Part shown: positions 1 through 9,800 of the stretch, piece after piece
Layout of the letters: each line of letters opens with the position of its first letter
Position numbering within the stretch: position 1 is the first letter of the stretch
From: Stomoxys calcitrans
Lineage: Eukaryota > Arthropoda > Insecta > Diptera > Muscidae
Length of the DNA stretch: 64,000 bases
NCBI RefSeq assembly: GCF_963082655.1
Contig: NC_081553.1
Coordinates: 60,271,071 to 60,335,070, forward strand
Direction of reading: 5' to 3'
Notes under the pieces: model-generated
What the model saw: the letters and a program-made list of their open reading frames with translations, nothing else
What the model was told of the DNA's origin: nothing
Database searches by the model: none
Made by a program: the position numbers and the translations under genes

Positions 1-250
1 CATTATAAGTCCGACGTCCTCAGTACGGCTGAGATGCACAGACACCCCATCCTTTAGATCCAGTTGACTATTGAACAGTAGGTGGACTTTTGAAGCGCCG
101 TCCACCAGACCACAACACCCTATAGCATTATAGGTCTGACGTCCTCAGTGCGGCTGTGATGCACAAACAAGCCATCCTTTGGATCAGGTTGACTATTGAA
201 CAGTAGGTGGACTATTGAAGCGCCGTCCACCAGACCACAACACCATATAG
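1..250 (-). repeat. 125-bp tandem duplication inside LINE sequence (2 copies)
   Basis: The word CATTATA(A/G)GTC occurs at 1, 126 and 251, exactly 125 bp apart. Copies 1-125 and 126-250 are near-identical, both containing GAAGCGCCGTCCACCAGACC. The unit covers the LINE segment encoding PIMLYGVVVWW and the following residues. As 125 is not a multiple of three, the duplication shifts the reading frame, so it is post-functional damage rather than a protein repeat. The repeat may extend beyond the left window edge. Confidence 0.9.
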
Positions 251-603
251 CATTATAGGTCTGACAACAGCAGTATATACCCAATGTATGTCACACGGTC
301 TTAGCCCCCAACTTTTGCCAATGGCTCTCTTGCAGGTGTATAGGGAAAGAGTTTCCTTTCTTGCCCTTTCCAAAATGTTGGATTTGAAGTTCAATTTCCT
401 GTCCAGCAAAACACCCAGTTATTGTAAGCTTGCTGTAAATGGAACACTCTCTTCTCCCAAGGAGACAGGTTCTTCTGTAGGCAACTTGTATCTCTTGCTG
501 AAAAGAACTACTTCTGTCTTGCACGGATCTATACCTAGACCACTTTCGGTAACCCACTTTGCTGTTGCACGTAGAGCTTCGTGAAGTATATCCCTTAGAG
601 AGC

Positions 604-610
604 TGGGAAA
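604..610. other. Target-site duplication of the RTE insertion (left copy; partner 1822-1828)
   Basis: The 7-mer TGGGAAA is present at 604-610 and again at 1822-1828. The LINE reading on the minus strand stops at the first copy (HFPSSLRDILHEAL side) and resumes at the second (RGKFP side), so the 1.2 kb between them is an insertion into that LINE. Such 7-bp duplications fit target-primed reverse transcription by a non-LTR element. Confidence 0.7.
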
Positions 611-832
611 ATGGAGAAAGTTAGGAATCACAACTTTAAGATAGTCAGTAACCTTATCTACCTCGGCACCGCCGTAACCGAAACGAACGACACCAGTTTT
701 GGGATAAAGCGAAGAATAATGGCGACAAACAGCTGCTACTTTGGACTAAATAAGCAGTTTGGAAACAAGGCCAACTCTCGACAGACGAAGATTACACTAT
801 ACAAGGCACTGATACTATCCGTGTTGTTATTT

Positions 833-1125
833 GGTTCTGAGGCATGTGTACTTATGAAAGCAGATGAGGCAGTATTTGGAGTATTTGAGAGAAAGATGCT
901 TCGTACAATAAAATATGTGGATCAGTTCGCGTTAATGGAGAATATAGACGACGTATGAACCACGAGTTGTATGAAGACGGTAGCATAGTTATATGGTTCT
1001 GAAGCATGGGTACTTGTGAAAGCAGATGAGGCAGTACTTGGAGTATTTGAGAGTAAGATTCTTCTTAAAATATGTGGACCAGTTGGCGTTAATGGAGAAT
1101 ATAGGCGACCATCACCATCAAAATA
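833..1125 (+). repeat. 162-bp partial tandem duplication in the RTE LINE
   Basis: The word GGTTCTGA begins at 833 and 995, followed in both by GAAAGCAGATGAGGCAGTA and then by GTTAATGGAGAATATA, so the block encoding SEAxVLxKADEA and FERK appears twice, 162 bp apart. The copies have diverged by several substitutions and small indels, suggesting an old event. Confidence 0.8.
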
Positions 1126-1170
1126 CGCATCAAAATACAATGGCTGCGTTGGCTAGGTCATATTGTCAGA

Positions 1171-1608
1171 ATGGATGAAGAAGCTCCAGCAAAGAAGTCT
1201 TTTGAAGGCAAACACGGTGATACACGCAAACCGGGAAGACCAAAAGCCCGATGGAAAGATCAAGTGGTGGGAGACACCTCGAAACTTGATGTCAGAGATT
1301 TTAGAATAAGCGCAGAAGATCGAGTCGCTTGGAACGCTATTCTATGTTCGGCAAGTGGAACAAATGTTCTGTCATAGCCAATTTAAGGAAGTAAATAGAT
1401 GAATGGATGAAGAAGCTTCAGCAAAGAAGTCTTTTGAAGGCAAACACGGTGGTACACGCAAACCGGGAAGACCAAAAGTCCGATGGAAAGATCAAGTGGT
1501 GGGAGACACCTCGAAACTTGGTGTCAGAGATTTTAGAATGAGCACAGAAGATCGAGGCACTTGGAACGCTATTCTACGTTCGGCTAGTGGAACAAATTTA
1601 TGGAAGTT
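1171..1608 (+). repeat. 232-bp tandem duplication of the RTE LINE C-terminus
   Basis: ATGGATGAAGAAGCT starts at 1171 and again at 1403. Each copy encodes MDEEAxAKKSFEGKHG, then RKPGRPK, RWKDQVVGDTSKL and WNAIL. The first copy ends with a 3'-UTR-like stretch (GCCAATTTAAGGAAGTAAAT) directly before the second copy, so the unit includes the element's 3' end. The second copy's tail carries the MITE at 1609-1810. Whether this is a tandem duplication or two end-to-end insertions cannot be decided by eye. Confidence 0.88.
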
Positions 1609-1810
1609 TTGGGTTGCCCAAAAAGTAATTGCGGATTTAGAATGAACTGTAATCAAATATACTTTTTTTACACTTTTTTTCTAAAGCAAGCTAAAAGTAA
1701 CAGCTGATAACTGACAAAAGAAAGAATGCAATTACAGAGTCACAAGCTGTGAAAAAATTTGTCAACGTCGACTATATGAAAAATCCGCAATTATTTTTTG
1801 GGCAACCCAA
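1609..1810 (-). mobile_element. Mariner-type MITE (cecropia-like TIRs), copy 1
   Basis: The 202-bp element starts TTGGGTTGCCCAAAAAGT and ends with the inverted match GGGCAACCCAA; AATTGCGGATTT follows the left TIR and its inverted match precedes the right. The TIR resembles those of cecropia-subfamily mariners (the AAAAGTAATTGCGG core is shared with Hsmar1-type ends, from memory). It has no transposase. It is the reverse complement of the copy at 3190-3427 and lacks about 35 bp present there beside one TIR. A right-hand TA is present, but the left flank reads TT, so one side of the TA duplication has mutated. Confidence 0.88.
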
Positions 1811-1828
1811 TAAATAAGTGGTGGGAAA

Positions 1829-2945
1829 CTTTCCCCTAACCGCAATTGTCACCAGCATACGCGACCATTTTTACGCCTGTTTCTTCCCAGAGACCATAAT
1901 ATATTGTTAATGGCTATAATCCAAAGTAGAGGAGACAGTACACCTCCTTGAGGTGATCTTCTGCTGACCCATCTTTTTAGATCCACAGATCCCAAGCCAG
2001 CTATAAGTTGTTAATAAACTTTCTTATGGTAGATTTGATGCCTAGAAGCTTCAACTACTTCATGATTGATGTCGGTTTTAGATTACTGAAAGCACCTTCC
2101 ATGTCAAGAAATGCCACCATTGTATTTTTCTCATCAGGGAGAGAACCCTCTATGTAGCCGACTAGGTCATGAAGGGCGGTTTCATTGGATTTCCCTTTAC
2201 TATATGCATGCTGCTGCCGCGACAAGCGATCTCCGGGGAACTTTGTCGTAAGATTTGTTTCTATCAACCTCTCAAGAGTCTTCAGCATAAGGGATGACAG
2301 ACTAATAGGACGAAAATCTTTCGCCTTCTTGTTGTAGGATTATCCTGCTTTCAGAATGAAAATGACCTTCGTATCCCTCCATCCCACTGGTATATATGAC
2401 ATTCCGATACAAGCAGAGTATGTCGCCCTAAGCCATGGAACCCGTCTATCCGACACTGCTTGTAATTCAACCGGCAATACATCATCAGGCCCTTGCGACT
2501 TAAAGGAGTCCACACTTCTTATCGCCCAAAAGAACTTTTGGCTCAGACACAATTTCCCTAATAACCTACGACGCATGCATACCAGTGACAACTTCTTCTG
2601 GCGCCACGTTGTCAGTTGGAGAATTTCCCGAGAAATGTGTATCAACGATTAGTTCTAGTGTTTCCTCACTAGACATTGTCCATACATTCTCTGACTTCTG
2701 AATATACCCCACGGTAAAAGTTCTGGAGGACAAAATGTTCCTTAGCCTGGAGGCCTAAGACGTATCCTCTACGGAGCTGCAGAATTCCACCCAGAATGTG
2801 TTCTGAGCATTTCTCAACTCGCCCTTGTATTTTGTTAGCTCTGCCTTATAGATGTCCCAATCGGTGCTCTTGTGGCTTTTGCCCTGTTGAAGAGTTTACT
2901 GCAGTCCTTCCTTAGACCAACCAGCTTTGGGGTCCACCATGGCGG
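1829..2945 (-). mobile_element. LOA/I-type LINE, linker and RT palm remnant (dead active site)
   Basis: Read on the minus strand from 2945, this fragment encodes PPWWTPKLVG (endonuclease-RT linker), then SFKSQGPDDV and WRDTKVIFI (RT fingers), then LSRQQHAYSKGKSNET, GYIEGS and FLDMEGAF (RT motif A) and GGVLSPLLW (motif B'). Near 1850 the motif C region reads VAYAGDN, where active enzymes have YADD, so one catalytic aspartate is lost. Frameshifts and stops separate the parts. The 5' end stops abruptly beside a small 9-bp repeat (GGACATGGC) near 2940-2960, so the endonuclease is missing. It continues past the nested insertion at 610-1. Confidence 0.87.
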
Positions 2946-2980
2946 ACATGGCGGACATGGCTAATTGGTTTACTTTATAT

Positions 2981-3183
2981 AATAGGATCGAAAATAGATA
3001 TTTCGATGTTTTGCAAACGAGATGACGAAATGAATATACCCCATCCTTCTGTAGTGGGTATAAAAACAAATCGACCCGCCCTAATGTACATACTTTTTGA
3101 GGTTCCATATCAATACTTCGATGAGTTACAAACGAAATGACGAAGTAAGTATACCCCCATGCTATGGTGGAGGGTATAAAAAT
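2981..3183 (-). mobile_element. DINE-1/INE-1-like Helitron 5'-end fragments (two, same orientation)
   Basis: Two successive stretches (about 2995-3066 and 3110-3183) carry the reversed 5' end of the family at 51092: ATGACGAA followed by GTATACCCC, then a GTGGGTATAAAAA or GGTGGAGGGTATAAAAA end. Only the terminal 70-100 bp of each is present, and neither the microsatellite nor the 153-bp core is seen. It is probably a deletion product or solo-end duplication. The mariner MITE follows a few bases later. Confidence 0.65.
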
Positions 3184-3189
3184 CATATA

Positions 3190-3427
3190 TTGGGTTGCCC
3201 AAAAAGTAATTGCGGATTTTTCATCTAGTCGGCGTTGAAAAAATTTTTTAACAGCTTGTGACTCTGTAATTGCATTCTTTCTTCTGTCAGTTATCAGCTG
3301 TTACTTTTAGCTGGCTTTAGAAAAAAAGTGTAAAAAAAGTATATTTGATAAAAGTTCATTCTAAGTTTTATTAAAAATGCATTTACTTTCTTTTAAAAAA
3401 TCCGCAATTACTTCTTGGGCAACCCAA
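3190..3427 (+). mobile_element. Mariner-type MITE, copy 2, with TA target duplication
   Basis: The 238-bp element begins TTGGGTTGCCCAAAAAGT and ends TTGGGCAACCCAA, flanked by TA at 3188-3189 and 3428-3429. The interior contains CAGCTTGTGACTCTGTAAT and ATCAGCTGTTACTTTTAGCT, shared in reverse with copy 1. No coding capacity is seen; it would depend on a transposase elsewhere. This is the more complete of the two copies. Confidence 0.92.
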
Positions 3428-3429
3428 TA

Positions 3430-3840
3430 TTTCGTGGTTTTTCTTTTTCATTGAAGGCAGAAAACATTTTTGCGTTATACTTTTCATGGTCCATAATGCC
3501 ACCCAGCAAATTGTGGTTTTTTGCCCGTATGTCCACATTTGCTTAGCGTTTTTCATTTTTTGTCTATCATTTCTGGTGCCTGTGTGTGCTTTTCTATTTA
3601 TTTGTTCATTCGATTATCCATATGTGTCGAAGCTAGATAATCCAAACATTTGCAGTTTTATAGACTTGCGATTTATTTACACGTTAGAATTATATTTTCG
3701 TTGGCATAAATAAAAGGTAAGTTTTCGCTTGTTTTATTGATTTCTGCCAGCTGCTGTTGTGTGTTTTGAAAAGAAAAATGATTTTCAAATATTCCAACAA
3801 TATTTCTTAAATTTATTGATTTTAAGGAGTATTTTTTTTA
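3430..3840. other. Unrecognised AT-rich stretch
   Basis: About 410 bp between the MITE and the R1-like LINE tail. A 75-codon plus-strand reading frame (3486-3713) is present, but its composition (runs of F, L and C) is what AT-rich random DNA gives, and no domain is recognised. No repeat structure was noticed. Confidence 0.4.
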
Positions 3841-3848
3841 GGGGGGGG
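3841..3848. repeat. G8 homopolymer after T8
   Basis: A run of eight G directly follows a T-rich tract, next to the presumed 3' boundary of the minus-strand R1-like LINE. On the minus strand it reads as a C run followed by an A run, so it may mark the LINE's 3' tail. It is also a place where sequencing error is likely. Confidence 0.45.
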
Positions 3849-4272
3849 CGTGCTAAATGTCCTGTAGGTCTATCGGAAACATTCCATATATTACACGGGT
3901 TGCGGACCACGCCACTGTCCCGTAGGATGATATGACTCTAAGAGCCCAGTTCTTCTTGTCTTCCAGCATCCTCGATAGTCTTGTCTCAGCTGAAACGTTG
4001 CAATCACTGTTTCCAATTCCCTGCGTCTCTCAACCCAGCTCACCCAGAGGAAGAATTTGTTTTCCACATCGTTTGCTACTTCTAACTCTTCAGAAATGCA
4101 CTTGGTAGAGCAGCATTTGCCCATTTTAAGCAGGTATTTGCGGAAGTAACCGTGGCCTGTCAACATCTGTGTGACGTAATAGATGAAGTCACCGTGCTTC
4201 CTATCTCTCCACATCCGATTCTCATTCTTAAAACTTTGTTGCCATCTCTCGATAGTCTTCTCGTATGGCTGG
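3849..4272 (-). mobile_element. R1-like LINE C-terminal fragment, cut by the satellite
   Basis: The minus-strand frame from about 4270 to 3891 contains DFIYYVTQMLTGHGYFRKYL, then MGKC, KCISEE and RRRELETVIA. The TGHGxFRxYL motif followed by a cysteine cluster is the usual C-terminal end of R1-clade and related LINEs. The zinc knuckle is decayed: where a histidine and second cysteine pair are expected the sequence reads ENKFFLWVSW. Everything N-terminal to this point is missing because the satellite begins at 4273, in mid-ORF. The only start available is a GTG inside the satellite and has no meaning. Confidence 0.75.
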
Positions 4273-4604
4273 TTTTTTGATGGAGTCACGAATTAAGGCC
4301 CATTTCCCTCTAGGACGCATAGTTTAGGAGATACAGCCATTTTAAGTTTTCCAACCGAAATTTCGATTTCTAATGGATTTTCAATGAAATTTTTAATTTT
4401 TTTATGGAGTTACGTATTAAGGCCCATTTCCCTCTAGGACGCATAGTTTAGGAGATACAGCCATTTTAAGTTTTCCTCCAACCGAAATTTCGATTTTTTG
4501 TGGACTCTCAATGAAATTTTTAAATTTTTGATGGAGTCACGAATTAAGGCCCATTTCCCTCTCGGACGCATAGTTTAGGAGATACAGCCATTTTAAGTTT
4601 TCCT

Positions 4605-6660
4605 ACTGAAATTTCGATTTTTATTGAATTTTCAAAGAAATTTTAAATTTTTTGATGGAGTCACGAATTAAAGCCCATTTCCCTCTAGGACGCATAGTTT
4701 AGGAGATACAGCCATTTTAAGTTTTCCAACTGAAATTTCGATTTTTATTGGATTTTCAATAAAATTTTTAATTTTTTGATGGAGTCACGAATTAAGGCCC
4801 ATTTCCCTCTAGGACGCATAGTTTAGGAGATACAGCCATTTTAAGTTTTCCAACTGAAATTTCGATTTTTAATGGACTCTCAATGAAATTTTTGATTTTT
4901 TGATGGAGTCACGTATTAAGGCCCATTTCCCTCTAGGACGCATAGTTTAGGAGATACAGCCATTTTAAGTTTTCCAACCGAAATTTTGACTTCTAATGGA
5001 TTTTCAGTGAAATTTTTAATTTTTTGGTGGAGTCACGAATTAAGGCCCATTTCCCTCTAGGACGCATAGTTTGGGAGATACAGCCATTTTAAGTTTTCCA
5101 ACTGAAATTTCGATTTTTATTGGATTTTCAATGAAATTTTTATTTTTTTGATGGAGTCACGAATTAAGGCCCATTTCCCTCTAGGACGCATAGTTTAGGA
5201 GATACAGCCATTTTAAGTTTTCCAACCGAAATTTCGATTTCTAACGGATTTTCAATGACATTTTTAATTTTTTGATGGAGTCACGAATTAAGGCCCATTT
5301 CCCTCTAGGACGAATAGTTTAGGAGATACAGCCATTTTAAGTTTTCCAACTGAAATTTCGATTTTTATTGGATTTTCAATGACATTTTTAATTTTTTGAT
5401 GGAGTCACGAATTAAGGCCCATTTCCCTCTAGGACGCATAGTTTGGAGATACAGCCATTTTAAGTTTTCCAACTGAAATTTCGATTTCTAATGGATTTTC
5501 AATGAATTTTTTAATTTTTTGATGGAGTCGCGAATTAAGGCCCATTTCCCTCTAGGACGCATAGTTTAGGAGATACAGCCATTTTAAGTTTTCCAACCAA
5601 AATTTCGATTTCTAATGGATTTTAAGTTTTCCAACTGAAATTTCGATTTTTATTGAATTTTCAAAGAAATTTTAAATTTTTTGATGGAGTCACGAATTAA
5701 AGCCCATTTCCCTCTAGGACGCATAGTTTAGGAGATACAGCCATTTTAAGTTTTCCAACTGAAATTTCGATTTTTATTGGATTTTCAATAAAATTTTTAA
5801 TTTTTTGATGGAGTCACGAATTAAGGCCCATTTCCCTCTAGGACGCATAGTTTAGGAGATACAGCCATTTTAAGTTTTCAAATGAAATTTCGATTTTTAA
5901 TGGACTCTCAATGAAATTTTTGATTTTTTGATGGAGTCACGTATTAAGGCCCATTTCCCTCTAGGACGCATAGTTTAGGAGATACAGCCATTTTAAGTTT
6001 TCCAACCGAAATTTTGATTTCTAATGGATTTTCAGTGAAATTTTTAATTTTTTGGTGGAGTCACGAATTAAGGCCCATTTCCCTCTAGGACGCATAGTTT
6101 AGGAGATACAGCCATTTTAAGTTTTCCAACTGAAATTTCGATTTTTATTGGATTTTCAATGAAATTTTTATTTTTTTGATGGAGTCACGAATTAAGGCCC
6201 ATTTCCCTCTAGGACGCATAGTTTAGGAGATACAGCCATTTTAAGTTTTCCAACCAAAATTTCGATTTCTAATGGATTTTCAATGAAATTTTTAATTTTT
6301 TGATGGAGTCACGAATTAAGGCCCATTTCCCTCTAGGACGCATAGTTTAGGAGATACAGCCATTTTAAGTTTTCCAACCGAAATTTCGATTTCTAACGGA
6401 TTTTCAATGACATTTTTAATTTTTTGATGGAGTCACGAATTAAGGCCCATTTCCCTCTAGGACGAATAGTTTAGGAGATACAGCCATTTTAAGTTTTCCA
6501 ACTGAAATTTCGATTTTTATTGGATTTTCAATGACATTTTTAATTTTTTGATGGAGTCACGAATTAAGGCCCATTTCCCTCTAGGACGCATAGTTTGGAG
6601 ATACAGCCATTTTAAGTTTTCCAACCGAAATTTCGATTTTTATTGGATTTTCAATGAAAT
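4605..6660. repeat. Higher-order duplication, about 1,029 bp
   Basis: The rare variant TTATTGAATTTTCAAAGAAA starts at 4621 and again at 5650, 1,029 bp apart, in both cases followed by the variant AATTAAAGCCC. Downstream, the GACGAATAG variant occurs at 5309 and 6461, 1,152 bp apart, so the second copy has gained one extra monomer. A hybrid junction near 5620, where GGATTTTAAGTTTTCC skips most of a monomer, probably marks the exchange point. Confidence 0.8.
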
Positions 6661-8239
6661 TTTTATTTTTTTGATGGAGTCACGAATTAAGGCCCATTTC
6701 CCTCTAGGACGCATAGTTTAGGAGATACAGCCATTTTAAGTTTTCCAACCGAAATTTCGATTTCTAATGGATTTTCAATGAATTTTTTAATTTTTTGATG
6801 GAGTCGCGAATTAAGGCCCATTTCCCTCTAGGACGCATAGTTTAGGAGATACAGCCATTTTAAGTTTTCCAACCGAAATTTCGATTTCTAATGGATTTTC
6901 AGTGAAATTTTTAATTTTTTGATGGAGTCACGAATTAAGGCCCATTTCCCTCTAGGACGCATAGCTTAGGAGATACAGCCTTTTGGTGGAGTCACGAATT
7001 AAGGCCCATTTCCCTCTAGGACGCATAGTTTAGGAGATACAGCCATTTTAAGTTTTTAATTTTTTGATGGAGTCACGAATTAAGGCCCATTTCCCTCTAG
7101 GACGCATAGTTTAGGAGATACAGCCATTTTAAGTTTTACAACCGAAATTTCGATTTCTAATGGATTTTCAATGAAATTTTAAATTTTTTGATGGAGTCAA
7201 GTTTTCCAACTGAAATTTCGATTTTTATTGGATTTTCAATCAAATTTTTAATTTTTTGATGGAGTCACGAATTAAGGCCCATTTCCCTCTAGGACGCATA
7301 GTTTAGGAGATACAGCCATTTTAAGTTTTCCAACCGAAATTTAGATTTTTATTGGATTTTCAGTGAAATTTTTAATTTTTTGATGGAGTCACGAATTAAG
7401 GCCCATTTCCCTCTAGGACGCATAGTTTAGGAGATACAGCCATTTTAAGTTTTCCAACCGAAATTTAGATTTTTATTGGATTTTCAGTGAAATTTTTAAT
7501 TTTTTGATGGAGTCACGAATTAAGGCCCATTTCCTTCTAGGACGCATAGTTTAGGAGATACAGCCATTTTAAGTTTTCCAACTGAAATTTCGATTTTTAT
7601 TGGATTTTCAATGAAATTTTTAATTTTTTGATGGAGTCACAAATTAAAGCCCATTTCCCTCTAGGACGCATAGTTTAGGAGATACAGCCATTTTAAGTTT
7701 TCCAAACGAAATTTCAATTTCTAATGGATTTTCAATGAAATTTTTAATTTTTTGATGGAGTCACGAATTAAGGCCCATTTCCCTCTAGGACGCATAGTTT
7801 AGGAGATACAGCCATTTTAAGTTTTCCAACTGAAATTTCGATTTTTATTGGATTTTCAATGAAATTTTTATTTTTTTGATGGAGTCACGAATTAAGGCCC
7901 ATTTCCCTCTAGGACGCATAGTTTAGGAGATACAGCCATTTTAAGTTTTCCAACCGAAATTTCGATTTCTAATGGATTTTCAATGAAATTTTTAATTTTT
8001 TGATGGAGTCACGAATTAAGGCCCATTTCCCTCTAGGACGCATAGTTTAGGAGATACAGCCATTTTAAGTTTTCCAACCGAAATTTCGATTTCTAATGGA
8101 TTTTCATTGAAATTTTTAATTTTTTGATGGAGTCACGAATTAAGGCCCGTTTCCCTCTAGGACGCATAATTTAGGAGATACAGCCATTTTAAGTTTTCCA
8201 ACCGAAATTTCGATTTCTAATGGATTTTCAATGAAATTT

Positions 8240-9800
8240 TAAATTTTTTGAGATACAGCCATTTTAAGTTTTCCAACCGAAATTTCGATTTCTAATGGAT
8301 TTTCAGTGAAATTTTTAATTTTTTGATGGAGTCACGAATTAAGGCCCATTTCCCTCTAGGACGCATAGCTTAGGAGATACAGCCTTTTGGTGGAGCCACG
8401 AATTAAGGCCCATTTCCCTCTAGGACGCATAGTTTAGGAGATACAGCCATTTTAAGTTTTCCAACTGAAATTTCGATTTCTAATGGATTTTCAGTGAAAT
8501 TTTTAATTTTTTGATGGAGTCACGAGTTAAGGCCCATTTCCCTCTAGGACGCATAGTTTAGGAGATACAGCCATTTTAAGTTTTCCAACCGAAATTTCGA
8601 TTTCTAATGGATTTTCAACGAAATTTATTTTTTTGATGGAGTCACGAATTAAGGCCCATTTCCCTCTAGGACGCATAGTTTAGGAGATACAGCCATTTCA
8701 AGTTTTCTAACCGAAATTTCGATTTCTAATTGATTTTCAGTGAAATTTTTAATTTTTTGATGGAGTCACGAATTAAAGCCCATTTCCCTCTAGGACGCAT
8801 AGTTTAGGAGATACAGCCATTTTAAGTTTTCCAACTGAAATTTCGATTTCTAATGGATTTTCAACGAAATTTTTAATTTTTTGATGGAGTCACGAATTAA
8901 GGCCCATTTCCCTCTAGGACGCATAGTTTAGGAGATACAGCCATTTTAAGTTTTCCAACCGAAATTTCGATTTCTAATGGATTTTCAATGAAATTTAAAA
9001 TTTTTTGAGATACAGCCATTTTAAGTTTTCCAACCGAAATTTCGATTTCTAATGGATTTTCAGTGAAATTTTTAATTTTATGATGGAGTCACGAATTAAG
9101 GCCCATTTCCCTCTAGGACGCATAGCTTAGGAGATACAGCCTTTTGGTGGAGCCACGAATTAAGGCCCATTTCCCTCTAGGACGCATAGTTTAGGAGATA
9201 CAGCCATTTTAAGTTTTCCAACCGAAATTTCGATTTCTAATGGATTTTCAATGAAATTTTTAATTTTTTGATGGAGTCGCGAATTAAGGCCCATTTCCCT
9301 CTAGGACGCATAGTTTAGGAGATACAGCCATTTTAAGTTTTCCAACCGAAATTTCGATTTCTAATGGATTTTCATTGAAATTTTAAATTTTTTGATGGAG
9401 TCACGAATTAAGGCCCGTTTCCCTCTAGGACGCATAATTTAGGAGATACAGCCATTTTAAGTTTTCCAACCGAAATTTCGATTTCTAATGGATTTTCAAT
9501 GAAATTTAAAATTTTTTGAGATACAGCCATTTTAAGTTTTCCAACCGAAATTTCGATTTCTAATGGATTTTCAGTGAAATTTTTAATTTTTTGATGGAGT
9601 CACGAATTAAGGCCCATTTCCCTCTAGGACGCATAGCTTAGGAGATACAGCCTTTTGGTGGAGCCACGAATTAAGGCCCATTTCCCTCTAGGACGCATAG
9701 TTTAGGAGATACAGCCATTTTAAGTTTTCCAACCGAAATTTCGATTTCTAATGGATTTTCAATGAAATTTTAAATTTTTTGAGATACAGCCATTTTAAGT
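8240..9800. repeat. Composite higher-order repeats with deletion monomers, about 755 and 512 bp
   Basis: A deletion monomer with TTTTTTGAGATACAGCC is followed by one with TAGCTTAGGAGATACAGCC and then a jump to TTTTGGTGGAGCCACG. The first junction lies near 8248, 9003 and 9515 (intervals 755 and 512), and again near 9779. The GCTTAGG variant is at 8368, 9125 and 9636 (757 and 511), with an older copy at 6964. The units therefore arose by amplifying an already rearranged segment. Confidence 0.8.

Larger units (their letters stand above)
1..610 (-). mobile_element. LOA/I-type LINE, RT C-terminal (thumb) remnant
   Basis: This is the 3' continuation of the LINE at 1829-2945, separated from it by the nested insertion 611-1821. 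Read on the minus strand it encodes, across several frames, the stretch after the RT catalytic centre: a segment with GLGIDPCKTEVVLFSKRYKLP (in two pieces, GLGIDPC then KTEVVLFSKRYKLP), then LDRKLNFKSNI, then RAIGKSWGLRP and finally VRPIMLYGVVVWW. These are typical of the region between RT and RNase H in LOA/I-superfamily LINEs. The same order is seen in the plus-strand copy at 58241-58470, so the two are one family. Frameshifts and a 125-bp tandem duplication (1-250) break the frame. It runs off the left edge, so any RNase H part lies outside the window. Clade assignment is from motif memory; LINE identity is secure. Confidence 0.82.
611..1821 (+). mobile_element. 5'-truncated RTE-type LINE (C-terminal RT region and 3' end)
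   Basis: The plus-strand ORF at 611-958 encodes a YLGTAV motif, IKRRIMATN, a leucine-rich LYKALILSVLLFGSEA and FERKMLRTI, the usual order in the C-terminal part of RTE-like LINE reverse transcriptases. It is followed by WLGHIVRMDEEAP, GRPKARWKDQV and DRVAWNAIL at 1141-1377, again characteristic of that end. The catalytic palm lies 5' of the piece and is absent, so it is 5'-truncated. It is flanked by TGGGAAA and inserted antisense into the LOA-type LINE. Two internal tandem duplications (162 and 232 bp) and a MITE insertion have broken it further. Family assignment is motif-based; the protein is certainly non-functional. Confidence 0.8.

Noticed and set aside
3891..4289. A 132-codon ORF starting in the satellite as a real gene
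   Set aside because: The start is a GTG inside the satellite; the rest is the C-terminus of an R1-like LINE with a broken zinc knuckle.
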